Translations under genes and position numbers: made by a program | Part shown: positions 44,526 through 56,994 of the stretch, piece after piece | How the letters are laid out: each line of letters opens with the position of its first letter | How positions within the stretch are numbered: position 1 is the stretch's first letter | Origin: Opisthorchis felineus | Taxonomy: Eukaryota > Platyhelminthes > Trematoda > Opisthorchiida > Opisthorchiidae | NCBI GenBank assembly: GCA_004794785.1 | Contig: SJOL01007351.1 | Span: 373,164 to 437,163, forward strand | Length of the DNA stretch: 64,000 bases | Direction of reading: 5' to 3' | The notes under the pieces: model-generated | What the model saw: only the letters and a program-made list of their open reading frames with translations | What the model was told of the DNA's origin: nothing | The model's database searches: none

Positions 44526-45454
44526 TATGTCTAGGAAGTTGTTTTTACTTATTATCTCTCGTAAAGTGGAGACTGGCAGTTTGATAAAATAAATGGGTAT
44601 ACAAAAGAGTCTACAACAAGAGAACTCTCATCAAAGCTCAATTTTTCTCTTTGACGACTGACACGGTGAGCGAAGAGTGGTCATTAACCTGACTGTGCAT
44701 CACAGCCGTATGTTAGCTGCACTCTCTAGGTGATGCTTTCACCCACAACAGCAATTCGCGACCACCATTCAACTTTGTTGTGCTCATCGTAACATGCAGA
44801 CTGAACTTAATCGGACAAACAGACTGGACCTTACCATTGTGTGACGGTTTGTGCAGCTCTGTATCCCACTGAGCCATACTGAGTAGTATCCGTGCGACAC
44901 AAACAGAGCCCCTCATACCAGATTGGTTAACGTTTACAGGTTTGACCAACAGACTCCTAACCCTCTAGGTTGGGAGTTGAAACATATGTGACGACTTGTT
45001 CTATAAAAACGGTTATTCACTCGCATTTCCCTAAAAACGCGCTTACCTCTCCAAGTTCTTTGATCGAGGAGCCTAATCGTCTTCCTGTGTAGCACGGAGC
45101 CCTTGCAGTAACTCAGCCCAAGTACAACCACCATACTTACAGCTAAAAATAGTCTCACCCCACATTGGCCGTAGCCACCAGCCGGGCCATCTTATTGGCT
45201 GCATACAGCAGAGCGCCTAAGCGGAATCATGCTACCGCTGAAACCTCCCTTCTTCCACTTCCACGTATTCCCTCTTCCAACCTACCTCACCCCCAATTGG
45301 AATATGTCTTCGCAAATTCCAGCACCAGGACTGACCACTTTGTCCGTCAAGCATCACGCTCAGCTGTAGCCTTTGTACGCCCGAATTCAGTAAAAAACCA
45401 AGCAGTTCGAAGTCTGTTTGCAAACCTCGAAGGCCGGTATACTTAGCTGCTTCT

Positions 45455-47760
45455 AATATCCACACACTAAAGCAGGTAAGACAAAAAGCGACTCTTGCCA
45501 GTATGCGTGATCGCCTCTGAATTGGTGTATGCCATCTAGTCGAAACAAGATACAGGACAGGAGTGCTATAATTGATCAGACTGTCCCCTCACTGTCTAAC
45601 AGGTTCCGGCTGAGCACATTAGTGATACAGGTGCCGCTGCAGCTGGATATAACTTAGTGAGGTTGTTGCACTCAGGAACCGACTGAAAGCGTCTCTACTC
45701 GATCGGATACTCGTTGATAGTCCCCTCTGCTCGGGCCGTCTGCTGGATGGTCTGGTGTCGGATATTAATGGGCACTGGGGACAGGTAACCTCAGTGCCAC
45801 TAAGAGCCGGAACTTCCATCTGCGGTACCACCCAGCCAACCTCTTTCAAAAAATTGGATCTCTGATATGACCGTGGCTTTGCTGCAGGCCCGGCGACATG
45901 TCCTCCTGGATATACTCACAACTCAACCGGACGCATCATCCGACACGTGGTAAAACTGAGTGTCCGTGCAGACCAGGAAGCATGGTTGAACCGAAAGGCC
46001 AATGAAATAGAAATCGTGAAAAATTCTGGAGAAGTCCGAAGGCTCTTCCACTTGATTCATTCGACCTGATTTCCTCACCTCAGGAAAGTTATCAGGGACC
46101 ATGAAGGCCCTCTGTGACAAACCAGCAAAGGAGATGGTTAGGATCACTGGACACAAAACTTTGAACAACAATTCATTTGGCCACCTGATACCTCCAATCC
46201 GGACTGCCAGCCTTCAACAGAAAGGTAAACTGTGAACAACGAAGCCCCTTCAGCCTCAGAGGTTTCCGTGTGTATATCTTTACCCAAGCTTCATCCTGCT
46301 CCTGGCCCCGACGACCTTCCAGCTTCTCTGTTCAAGGATGGCAGTGAATTCCTCAGTCACTGCCCATCAAGTCTATCTGCGTCTACCTGAGAGAAAGGGG
46401 CCGTTCCATATAACTGGGGCGACTCGAAAATATCGTCCATTTTCAAAGAGTACTCACGGCAAATGTGGTAACCACAGAGCTGTTAGATTGACTCCCGTTG
46501 TAACAAGGCTTCTGGCTTCACTGATTCTTCGTCGCCTTTCAGCGGCACGCGACTTCTTAGCCCGTGAGCATCAAGCGAGATTTCGACCGGGTAGAGGCTG
46601 CGACGACCACATCTTTACACTCCGTCATGCGTTAGAGCAACGCCACATATACAGACGACCCACAATCTTGGTATTCCTTGACTTTAGGGGTGGGTTCGAT
46701 TCTGTCGATCGGCCAGTGTTGGTAACCACACTTGCTCAACGGAATAGGCCCCACAAGTTTGTGAACATAACCTGGTCCCTATATTCATTTATTTCTAGGA
46801 GTGTTAGAGTGCATGGTGAGCTCTCTAAAACTTTCCTACAAAAAGTGGTGTCCGGCAAGAATACCCACTATCTCCAGTCTTGTTCAACTTCGTCATTCAT
46901 GAAATACTGAGACGAAGGCTGGAATTTCTTCAAAACCCCGGTGTTCAAATTGTTGTTGGTGAGATTCTTGTCGATCTGGTGTACGCCGAGGACGTCAGCT
47001 CCATCGTTGGTGGAGGTCAAGCACAAGCCCTTTTGAATAGGGCGGCCATGATTATATCATCTTTCAGCATGCGCCTTGAACCTTCAAAGTGCAAAGCCAT
47101 GCTTCAGGACGTACAGTCCCTGAACATACCCCCATACAGTTCAAGGAGAATAACTGGAGTTTTCGGTGGACTTCATATTCCTCGGTAGTTGTATTAGCTC
47201 TGACGGAAATGCGTCTGATACTATCAGAGCACGAATTTCAGAGGCCAGAATGACGTTTGCTAATTTGAGTCACTTGAGGCACCAAAACGTCGCATCACTG
47301 AGTTTCAGTGGTCGCGTATACCAGGAGGCTACCTGGAGGGTACCTGGAGGGTACTGTCTATAACCGCGAAGGATACTTTTCGCCCAGATTTTGGAATGGT
47401 TCAATCAACTGGACCTCAGCACTAGAGCACGAGCAACATTCTAAAATTGCTCGACGCCTGGGCACATATTCCTTCCGGTCAAGTACAGTGCCAGTCGACA
47501 AGATGTCAGACTTCGGGTGAAAAACAGTATCTGTGCGGATCGAGAACCTTGGTTGGTCCAGAACGCTGGGAGGGTCAAAGGAAAAGGAAAACACTGACGC
47601 TTTGCGTAATTTGTTCCAGTGATAGGCTGAAAGAGAACTCCGGTGAGTGGAACACTCACCGATTACAACGGCTCACCTATTCCTAAAAGCTGCGCCTGGA
47701 TCGTTTAGGAGTTGAAATTGAAAGTCGTTCAGGGACCATGAAACCAAAATGAGTTATGCC
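45455..47760 (+). mobile_element. Decayed RTE-type LINE (endonuclease remnant and reverse transcriptase)
   Basis: The 5' part keeps an endonuclease scrap (HTLKQVRQKATLASMRDRL, then HLVETR) in a broken frame. From about 46240 the RT region follows: SEVSVCISLPKLHPAPGPDD, LTPVVTRLLASLILRRL, REHQARFRPGRGCDDHIFTL, RPTILVFLDFRGGFDSVDRP, FNFVIHEILRRRL, LVDLVYAEDVSSI, then LGSCISSDGNASD and ARMTFANLSHL. Order and motifs are those of trematode RTE-like LINEs. The catalytic YADD box reads YAED (about 46982-46993), and several frameshifts are present, so it is inactive. It lies 1 kb downstream of VAL-B. Confidence 0.85.
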
Positions 47761-50700
47761 AACTGGGTTGCGACAAGGTGGATTCTCCTGTAGAACCCGT
47801 TCGTCAGATCGAACGAACCAGGTTGAGTAAAAACTATGTTCTCAGTGCTGCGACATTTCGTGAAACTTTTTTGAAAAATGTCCAGTGTATTTGATAAGCT
47901 TCATTCAGTGAAGGAGCAGTGGAACCTCCGGCCTATATTTGGAGTTTGTTTGGAGTAAACAGCGCCAGTTTCACCGGCACCAAATCGGAATCAGGATTCC
48001 CAATCTAAGCTCCGAATTCTGCTAGAATTGCATGAGGCATGTTAGAACACCAGATAACCTGGCTCCAAAGAGAATATGAAAAGATAAATGTGAGCAAAAG
48101 GAACTTCATGGGGCGATGGCTCCTTTATAAACATGGTCCGTGCGATTACACGTACACATCCCCTGTTGTTTTAGGGCACCTGTGGGTAAGACCACCGGGA
48201 CTACACTATTAGCTTCCTGGAACTAGCAAAGTGAGAAAAATCTATTTTTATTGATATACATTTTCTGGTTCAACTCCCCAAATTGACGTTTGTGCCAGCA
48301 AATGAACGTGCCCCTGCCTCCGGGCGATGCGGCTCCCTCATGTTAACTCGTTTTCGGTATTCAGGGGCAATTGAATCTCATGCGGTAATAAAACAATTCA
48401 AGAGTTTCTCTGTATGTCGTTTCGGCACCCACCAACGGTGATCAACGGATGATAATCTACCGAAACAATGAATGCCCCTTTACCCCCTTTTGCAACCCAC
48501 CGTCTGTGCTCCTCAATCACCTGCAGAAAAAAATGAACGGGTGGCGGTTAAACCGCAACTATTGGAAACCCAGAGTTCCACAAACGCCATTAAGCCCTTG
48601 GTTATTCACGGGCACATTCTGTTGCGCAGACATTAGATCTGTCGTTGATCGAGGATATTGAGCTGCAACCCAGATGGCGTTTATGGAAAACGGGAGTTGC
48701 TTTTTTGTGCATTTTCTGACCTGCCCGGTTGTCCAATGATCGCCAATGCTCACGGGAATAATCACCGTACCACATCGGCTGTTAATGAACCTTATCCGCT
48801 GGGCGGTGAGGATCTGCTGGTGTATGGCTCAGTATCACTGTCCTGTTAGCGGCTCCTCCAGAAAGCGCACAGATATAGTTGCAGGGACGTCTGCGGAAAA
48901 ACAGCTAATGGGATGACTCAGACCAGAGAACAAACGCCCAGCAGAGTGTGCCCCGGAAATCATTGTTATTTTAATCCCAGATAAAGTTGCAACTCATGAG
49001 GTAATATTAAAATACTGCTAACAATGCTTTAAAGTGATGGTGATTCCATCTGAAGCTAAAAAATTAGAACGGTCCCCGATTTTTTGGGTTTCCCCATGGG
49101 GGTTTTCTACAACTTTGAGGTGATGGTGTGGCTTGTGAGTGGCCTTGACCCCCGGTCTCCATTTATTCGAAACAGGAAAACTAATGGATAGTGGCCAGAC
49201 CCAATGCGGCAACACTTTCATTGTGCTCACAACCTTTCATTGTCGACAAAGGCGCCAATACTAAATCTGGCGATGGCTTAAAATCGTTCATTTGCAGTTT
49301 TACTTTTTGCTACTGAAGCAGCGGAAATCGACTTGGATTCTATGGCGTGTCCAAGCGTTGAATCACACAAGTTGATCAGACATCAATGACCCCGAGCAGT
49401 TGAGCTAGAATGTATGTCATGAGCAACGCGAGCTTTTTCCGCCCTACATCTGAATAGTGTTAAGCAACAGCTACATGCTTTTTTTATCAGCACTGAAGTT
49501 GAATGGTTGGCGTTTTACTCTGCAGCCCGGTTCTATGCATCTGCAACATTAAGTCATATGACAACTCCGTGCTTCTGGCTGCGGAATGCCTACTGCTCAA
49601 CACTGCCAGGGCGATATCAAGCAGTTTGCTAGAGAAAGCTTAAGATTTGGATATAGGTCACATACCATTCATGGAAACTTTTGGGTCTCTTATCAATTTT
49701 CAATGAAGATTTCATCAGGTCAGTGAAACCGGTCTACGCCGAAAAGCCGGGAAGCACTGATTAGCTGTTTCAGCCTTGATGGGGATCATCAGCATTGCAC
49801 GCCTCACAAAGTGCAGACGGTTCAGAGCCTGTGACCACCACCATGAACCTTACCAATTTGTTGGAATACCAGTTGTAAACTTCAGATATTCAAGACTTCA
49901 TTCTTGCACCTTCATATGGATAGGAGGTTACTGCGTGTCTCTACTACAAGCTACTGCATGCGTCCGTTCGAGCGGAAGAGTATCAATAACAAACTTGTGC
50001 CGGATAGATCTTTCTGCAGATCTTGAGTGATAGAGCGCATTGTAGGCTGCAATAACATCTACATATAGTTCTGGCAGCGTGATTACCTACAGAGTACGTC
50101 TATTGTAAGCAAATGAACTTGGCTGGTCAGCTCAGATGTCATACTTTATCAAAACAACTTCCGAATTCAACGTAAATTTTTGCCCGAAAAAACACCCAGT
50201 TCAACAAAACACCCAGACCAAAATATCAATGAAATACGCCACAAGCATAGACGTTTATGCGCATAAACTGGTAGCCTCAAAGGCGCCATAGCTTCTAAGA
50301 AGTCTGTTTTATTCGCTGGATACCGAAAGGTCTTTTGTGAGCCGCCATGAAACCTGCATCTGTAATGAGCGCCCCAGATGTGTATGGTTGACGTGGCTTT
50401 CTCGATCAACAGGCTGCTACATTCTTCCAGTTCTCGGTTTTCTTTGATGTCACTTTCTGACCCACACGGTCTCCTTGTTTATATGGACAACTTTTTTGCT
50501 TCCATCACTGCACTTTATCGCTATCGTCCGTTTTACCGAAGCTGTACATTTTAGCATTCTCGCCCCTTTGCCAACGAGCTCACATTTTGTGCCTGTCCCC
50601 ATTTTTGTTCGCCTCCTTATTCTTAGCGCCTCATCAAACTTTGATCACCTCCTGACGTCAACATCGGTAACCGTAAATGCTGCGACCGCGCGCTAACCAA

Positions 50701-53700
50701 AATTTTGTTGCACGGGCACAACCCATTATGATTGTGGCCAGTCGTTCAACTAAGTCGCATAGTTCTTACTCAATCCGGGATCTAAAGCTGTCGAGTCTAT
50801 AATTTTGATACTTAATGCACATGTCCATTCGTTTTATCTACAATGAAACTAAATTCACGATTGAGATTTCCGCGTGTTTCGAAGCTTCTCGATAATGAAC
50901 TTTAGTGCATTCTAATGAACGAAACCATTTCATCTGCAAGCTGATAAATCTTAAGTCTGGTCCGTCATGGTCGACATGTTGTACACTATCCGGGAGAAGC
51001 TTGACCTGGTAACCGTCATTAATTGATTGTGAACAGCGACGACGAATGACAGGTTTTTTAAATCTGGCCTCAGTCAGTAAAATTACGGAGACGAGCATGC
51101 GCAATCTTCAATGGCCGAAGCCCGTATTATTCATAACCTCGAAACAGCTCGTTCGCGTTTGTTGCGCGTACAGCAAGTTTCGTCAGGCTAAGCAACTGGT
51201 TGCTTCCATTATTAGCAAAGTACGCAGCAGAAGTGCTGATGGGGGAGACGGCTCACGTTTCCTATCTCCTAAGCGCTAATAGTCGTACTGTGTGGCAATG
51301 AGGAAGGCATGTTCAGCAATGCGAATCCACTTCTGAAGACAGGTATTTCAAATATTCTTCTTTCAAAGTCCAAATAAGCAGTTTTTGACCAACCAACCCA
51401 TTGATGCGAGGTCAAAAGCGATCACCAAGCCAAATGAAGACGTCAATGCGCCTCCCGACATGACATATGTACACGTCAAATGACCAATACAACTAAACTT
51501 TTTATGTCGCCTATTTTGGACCTTTTCCCCGGTAGAGATGGACGGGCGCGCTCCGGCCAGCTGATTAGGCATCGTGGACCCCTAGCCGCATGTTAGTCGT
51601 GTGCGTCAGCTAGGTTCTTTCAGGTGTCCGCTATGATCGACTTAGGTTCCATGGGGCTAATTGATCAACGTCATGGCCTTCCTCGCATAATTTGCAAGCT
51701 ATATTGGAACACGATGCTGTTTGGGAAAAAACTCGAACGAGTTCTCGCTAATATTGATCGCGGCTTACGCAAGTTGCACTAGTAACAGTAATTATCGGGC
51801 AAAAATTGTTTACAGTAATAGCAACTCTGCATATTTCGCGTCCACAAGGGCCATGTAGATTCTAGTATGTTCAGAAAATTACTTCAGCTGCAAAAGTATC
51901 TTAAAAAACTGTCCACTGTATTTGAGTCATCTTTTTCCGCAATTCGCGATTTATTATCACATTAGGTAGCGTATTCACAGTCGGTGGTGTTTATTGACCT
52001 TGAAGATTCGCACACTTAAACAAATCACCAATGTGGGTAATTCGCATAATGCATGCAAATGTACATTATACATAGACATTCTAAACTATGAAGTGGCAAC
52101 CCTGAAAACGTCGTAGCTTTCGAGAAATCGATTCCATTGTGCGAATAGTGAGCGGAGTGACTGTCTCACGTGGGAGCCTGTTTGCTCCTTTGGTTGGCAT
52201 TTTTGTAGTCCTAGTGGACCATTTGTTGTTGACGAGTTTCTACTGTCGAGGCTTGTACATTTTGTGAATTGATGTCTTATGTTAATAGTACCGTATAGAA
52301 ACCCAGCTCCGACCTTGTTTTGCCTTCCCGGAAGTTCTGGTATTACGCGTCACTCGAAGATACCGTTTGTTCGTTACACTAATTGTTAAGAAACAGGACA
52401 GCCAAACATCTAGAATGCGGGTGCATACCGTCAATCTTGTATTAGAAGTTGTCTTTATCACAAGTTACACATCTCCCTCAAGAGTATACTTTAGATAGCT
52501 AGAAAAGGCGGTTATAGAATATCGCCCCATAATTTACGGGAAGTGGATTGAATGGGTAATAAAAGTTAAAAATGTGTGACACACGATGGTTATGAAAAGC
52601 AATTTACACTTACCGTTTTTCATTTAGTTTGCTCTTGCGGACTATCTATGGTTTCAATTTTGAGTAGTGCAATGCGACAAGTTACACATTTTGACCCAGA
52701 AAACACATGAACCGTCATGTGAATTTGAGTGGCAATAACAGCATTTGGAAGTTCCCTACGGTTAGCCATATCAGAAGCTACGAGCGTATCAACTAGGCAA
52801 CATGCCTTCCCTAAGGAAACTGAAGAAACCAGCTTGAGGGAAAAAGTTTTGTGCGCTTGGGTTAAAGCAACGTTCTCTGAAACTTTCCCGTTTTGGTAAT
52901 AAATATGATGGTCAGTGTCTTTGGAGCTTCTCCACCAGAATACCACTGGTTGAAATTTATAGTCACTATTGTCGGTTTTTTAACTTTCTGTGAAGCCCTG
53001 TGTTCAGATATTGGTGCACTGGGCTTATGACGCGGCTATTGCCCAGGTAGCGACTGACCTATCACTGGACCTGGCCGTCGGCAATTTGGAAACCGCGTGA
53101 ACGCCCAAAAATGTGCCTAGCAAAGAATAAAATGAGTGGTTTGTATATCCAGTAATAACAAATCTCTTCCTGATAGAAAACAGTTGTATAACTATTCCAC
53201 TCCAGCCCAATAAACTTAGCGCCCTGTAAAAATCTGCGTTGTCAATGGCTGAACCTGAGTTTGAAGAGTTCAAAACACTTTCGCCTGTATTATGCAAGAC
53301 CTGTCTATGATGCTGGATTAGTTGGCTCTTGTTGGAAGATTATTCGGAAGTGAACCTGGTCGTACCATCACCGCTGTGCATGTGTTCGTGTATAACAAAT
53401 GCGCTCCTTAGTAAAGGAGCGTGAGCCGCTTTCCAAGTCTTATGAGAGAAATCACAGAGCTAAACTACAAATTTCAGAGTTTCATTGTAGTACTATTCCT
53501 CCTAGGTAGTATGCTCAACAATCATTCTCCTGTCTGGAAAGGTCATCCATCTTGAATTTTAAAAAACAAACAAGGCGTTCCGCCTGTCTTTCTTTGTTAG
53601 GATTTTCGCTGTCTGAGTACTCTGAGTCGACGTGTGAGACATCGAGTTTAGCTTTATGCTAAAATACGTGCGAATGTGTGCAGTAGATACGCTACCATCT

Positions 53701-56500
53701 TTGGAAGTGTCCGCAGTTTTTGGTCTATAATGGTTGTCATTGATTTTGTATTTTTCCAATCCTTGACCGACCTTTGAGTTCATAATTGCAGCTCGCCCAC
53801 CAGCCAACTTGATCAGAGCATTTTGACTTCTGCGGTTTTAGTTGGAAGGGTCCTTCCGTTAGAATCATCGGTAAAGAATTGCAAATTAATTACCCTCCTA
53901 ACCAAACTTAATTTACCGAATTGATCACAAAAATACTTACACACTCGTTGATCCAGTTTGGTGCCCGTCAACACTGTTCAAATCCGAGCTTTAAAGGATT
54001 CTAGCAGAATTCTTCCTTTGTTTAATATGTGCGAATGCTCAAAACAGCAGCCTTGTCATAGGCCGCAGGACATCTCACAAAAGCCTTATTCGTAGTGAGC
54101 TGGAGCTGGAGCTACCATTAATGAGGATTTGTATATCCCCTCTTATGACCCAAGATCTAGAACTTCAAATTGCCCAGGATTACTTTGCCTAGTTGGCTGC
54201 CCACAAGTTTACAACATGGTCATTCGGGTCCTTCAGTCACAATTGTGCTCTGAATAGTTAATTAATTTGGCTTGCTTCTTCTATGTAAGCCGGGGGTTTA
54301 AAAGGTTCGGCCTGAGGCATCGGCTTCTTCAGCTTATAGCATTTTGTTAAGGGAAATTTACCGTTCTTTTAGTCCATTTTGGAAAGTCATTATTGGAAAG
54401 GTAAGACCTGAGGACCCGAAGGTCCAGCAAAAAGATTGACATTCTGGAAGGTATTCAGAACAGCCACATTCTTAGTGGTTGAGGATGCGGATGAGGAAAA
54501 AGTGGGTTGTGGTCAGCACAGCGTGATAATTGATGTAGGCATTCAATGGCATGTAACGTACAGGTTAGGGAAATGCTGATATTTGTGGTGACACAGCAAA
54601 CATCTGGGTGGACAAAGCCGAGTTTAAAAGTGTGTTAGTCCATGATGTTTGGTTCCCACTAAGATATCGACCGACCTGTATTTGGAGGTAATATCCAATA
54701 TACCCTGATTATATGTGGGATAAAAGCGAATGAAACATATGGAGCTGAGAGTTTACGACGGGCTGGCCATGGAGGAGAATTGCTCTGGACAGTGAAGCGG
54801 AACAGCTAGGAGGACCCAGAACTGGTCGAGAACAAGAAGAACATGAAGCAGAAATGCAGACAACCTACTCAGTCTCAGAGACCGGTGATTTAAGGTGAGT
54901 GCTCGATATGGAGGAAGAGGCAGGAGGTGCCGGCCGTAAAATCTGAAACGAAGCAACTTACACTAAAACGCATAGAGTTTCTGATGGATACAGTGAGCAA
55001 AGTTTGGTCGCCGAAGCGCATTTTTGAGAGTCGTGCAGTAAAGAGATGCATAAAAATTGTGCCATCTAGTTTTTCGGGTGAGTGATCAGTGAGGAGTGGT
55101 CAGGTGATAAATCTATTGACCATCCCACGCCAGAGGAGAGTGCTTCAGTAACAGACATAGCTAAAATAAGCATAATATAGAGAGGAATCGGATTGTGCCT
55201 GAAGAGGTGGGGAAGATGTATAGAAGTAGGGGCTGACCGAAACAAGCTAGACCGAAAGGCACCAGGAAAAATACTATCGGTTATTCGTGTCCAGCACTGT
55301 GACGGCTTAAACCAGTGTGTGATGCTGATGAGTTCAGAACAAACACTCTAGAATCAAATCGTTATGTGTGGGGTATCCTTGTAGGCGAAACTGTTTGAAA
55401 GAGAGAAGAATTAGTCATGGGATACTATTAGGGTGGCTTGGCATGTTCTGTAGACAAGAAGTCAGAGAGTAGTAGCATAGGATTTTGAGTGTCACGGGCG
55501 AAAACAATGAGGCGGAAAACGGGGGGTGCAGCGTGTGAAGTTCCCCAAAGAGTGGGAGAAAGGTAAGTGAAAAAGCAGAGAAAAGCATAGCTGTTTTGTG
55601 GGGAATGATATGGGATTGGAGTGAAAGGTGAGCAGTAGCGAGAAAGGAAAAATTTGATGGGTAACGAGGCTGGTAAGTGGGCCGCATATCCATTCAAACT
55701 GGCTCACTTTCAGGGGCAGAAAGGAGTTATAAATGAAAAAAGTTCGTCATGTCACAGCGGGAAAAGGATGGATAACTTTATCATCCTTCGTAAATTCTGT
55801 TGTAAATGTCCAAGGTTTTGCCGCCCTATTTGTAACTTCCGAACCACTTTTGTGCTTGGCGCGTACATGTGAATCGGAGTTTGTAGGTAAGTCCAGGCCG
55901 TCGGACATTCAAGCAACAGCATTGGTTACGGTCGCCTCGGTAAACCCCCGACTGTCTTATGTGCTTTGATCCGTTTTACTCCCACTGCTTGCACCTTTGT
56001 ACTCCAACTTATTCACTTATCTTTCAAGATAATCTGCCGAGTACCCCTTTGTGACGTAGCGTTTCGGACCAACGTTACTCTATGGAAGCCCAGGTTCAAC
56101 AGTCGCCATTTGGAGCTTCTGGCACTACGCTTCACTCAGCGATATCGTAATGGACGCAAAAGTAATCCAGGCCTTTGCTCCGACTTAATTAACCTAAACA
56201 AACCAACTGCCGAGTCTTGTGTTGCTTAAACGAACGTTTCGAACTCTGCGAATGCTTATAGGCGCGAAGGAAGACGAGATTGTAGTGCAAGCCAGTTCAT
56301 CAATGACACGCCTGGTATCGAAAGCCTTAAGGGTCGTTCGGCTGCATGTGCGTATAGCTATTTTTAGAGAAGCCGACTTTTCCAGCTCTGAGCTGCCCAA
56401 GCCTGCTGCCATGAGGTATGTGCCACGCAAGATGAGGCCTCCCAGATATCCTCAAAGACCCTCGGGCTATGTCAACTGAACAGCAAAATTTCTTTCTTAT
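47761..56500. other. Repeat-derived DNA without a supported gene
   Basis: Open frames here are short and lack recognised motifs. A diverged repeat is shared between about 52260-52370 and about 56070-56160 (CCCAG..., CTTCTGGCACTACGC, TCACTC.GCGATATCG-like text). I saw no splice-supported exon. Confidence 0.4.
55490..55730. repeat. Purine-rich diverged repeat, related copies near 58.6 and 63.8 kb
   Basis: Text such as GGCGGGCAAAAACAATG, GAGGAAGGGCATGG, AGAAACCAGAAAAAC and GTGGGGAA recurs in the same loose order at about 55490-55730, 58600-58740 and 63830-64000. The copies are too diverged to place borders by eye. Family unknown. Confidence 0.35.
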
Positions 56501-56513
56501 TTGTACTTCACAG

Positions 56514-56794
56514 CAGCTGGAGAAGGTATACGTAGAAATCTGCCTGAGCATGAGAGAGCTGCAATAATGAAATCAGTGTACCAGTGGTTTCACGGAGTGA
56601 AAGGTCGGCTGCAAAACTGCGGCAAGGGATGGAATGACCATCGCCATTGGAGTGGTGGCAAAGGCTTACTAAGAAATTTGGATGACACGATAAATTGGCG
56701 TCGTCGTTGGAAGTTGTGTGCAGGGCGGCCTGTGAGAACTTTCGGACCCAGTGACTACAAACCCCACAATTTTAACCGCAACCCTACGTACTAA
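56514..56794 (+). CDS. Possible terminal exon, unidentified
   Basis: After a strong acceptor (TATTTGTACTTCACAG) a frame entered in phase 1 is open for 93 codons to TAA. It encodes IRRNLPEHERAAIMKSVYQW, FHGVKGRLQNCGKGWNDHRH, GLLRNLDDTINWRRRWKLC and VRTFGPSDYKPHNFNRNPTY. It is basic and Trp/Arg rich. No family is recognised. The open frame just upstream (56219-56479) ends near a GTATGT donor but in a phase that does not fit, so no gene model could be closed. Confidence 0.3.
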
Positions 56795-56994
56795 TGCAAA
56801 TTTTGAAGGCAATCGTCCCTTCTGCGTCGCGTGTCGGTCGATAAGTCAACGGCAGCAAAAACTCGAGTTCTTTAATTGTGCGATGAAAAAAGTGAAAGGT
56901 GACCACAAGACCGTAGTTAAAAATCCACGGGCAAAAACGGACTGCAATCCGGAGCCTACCCACTTCCAGTCATTAGAAGCGCTTTCAGCTTAAG

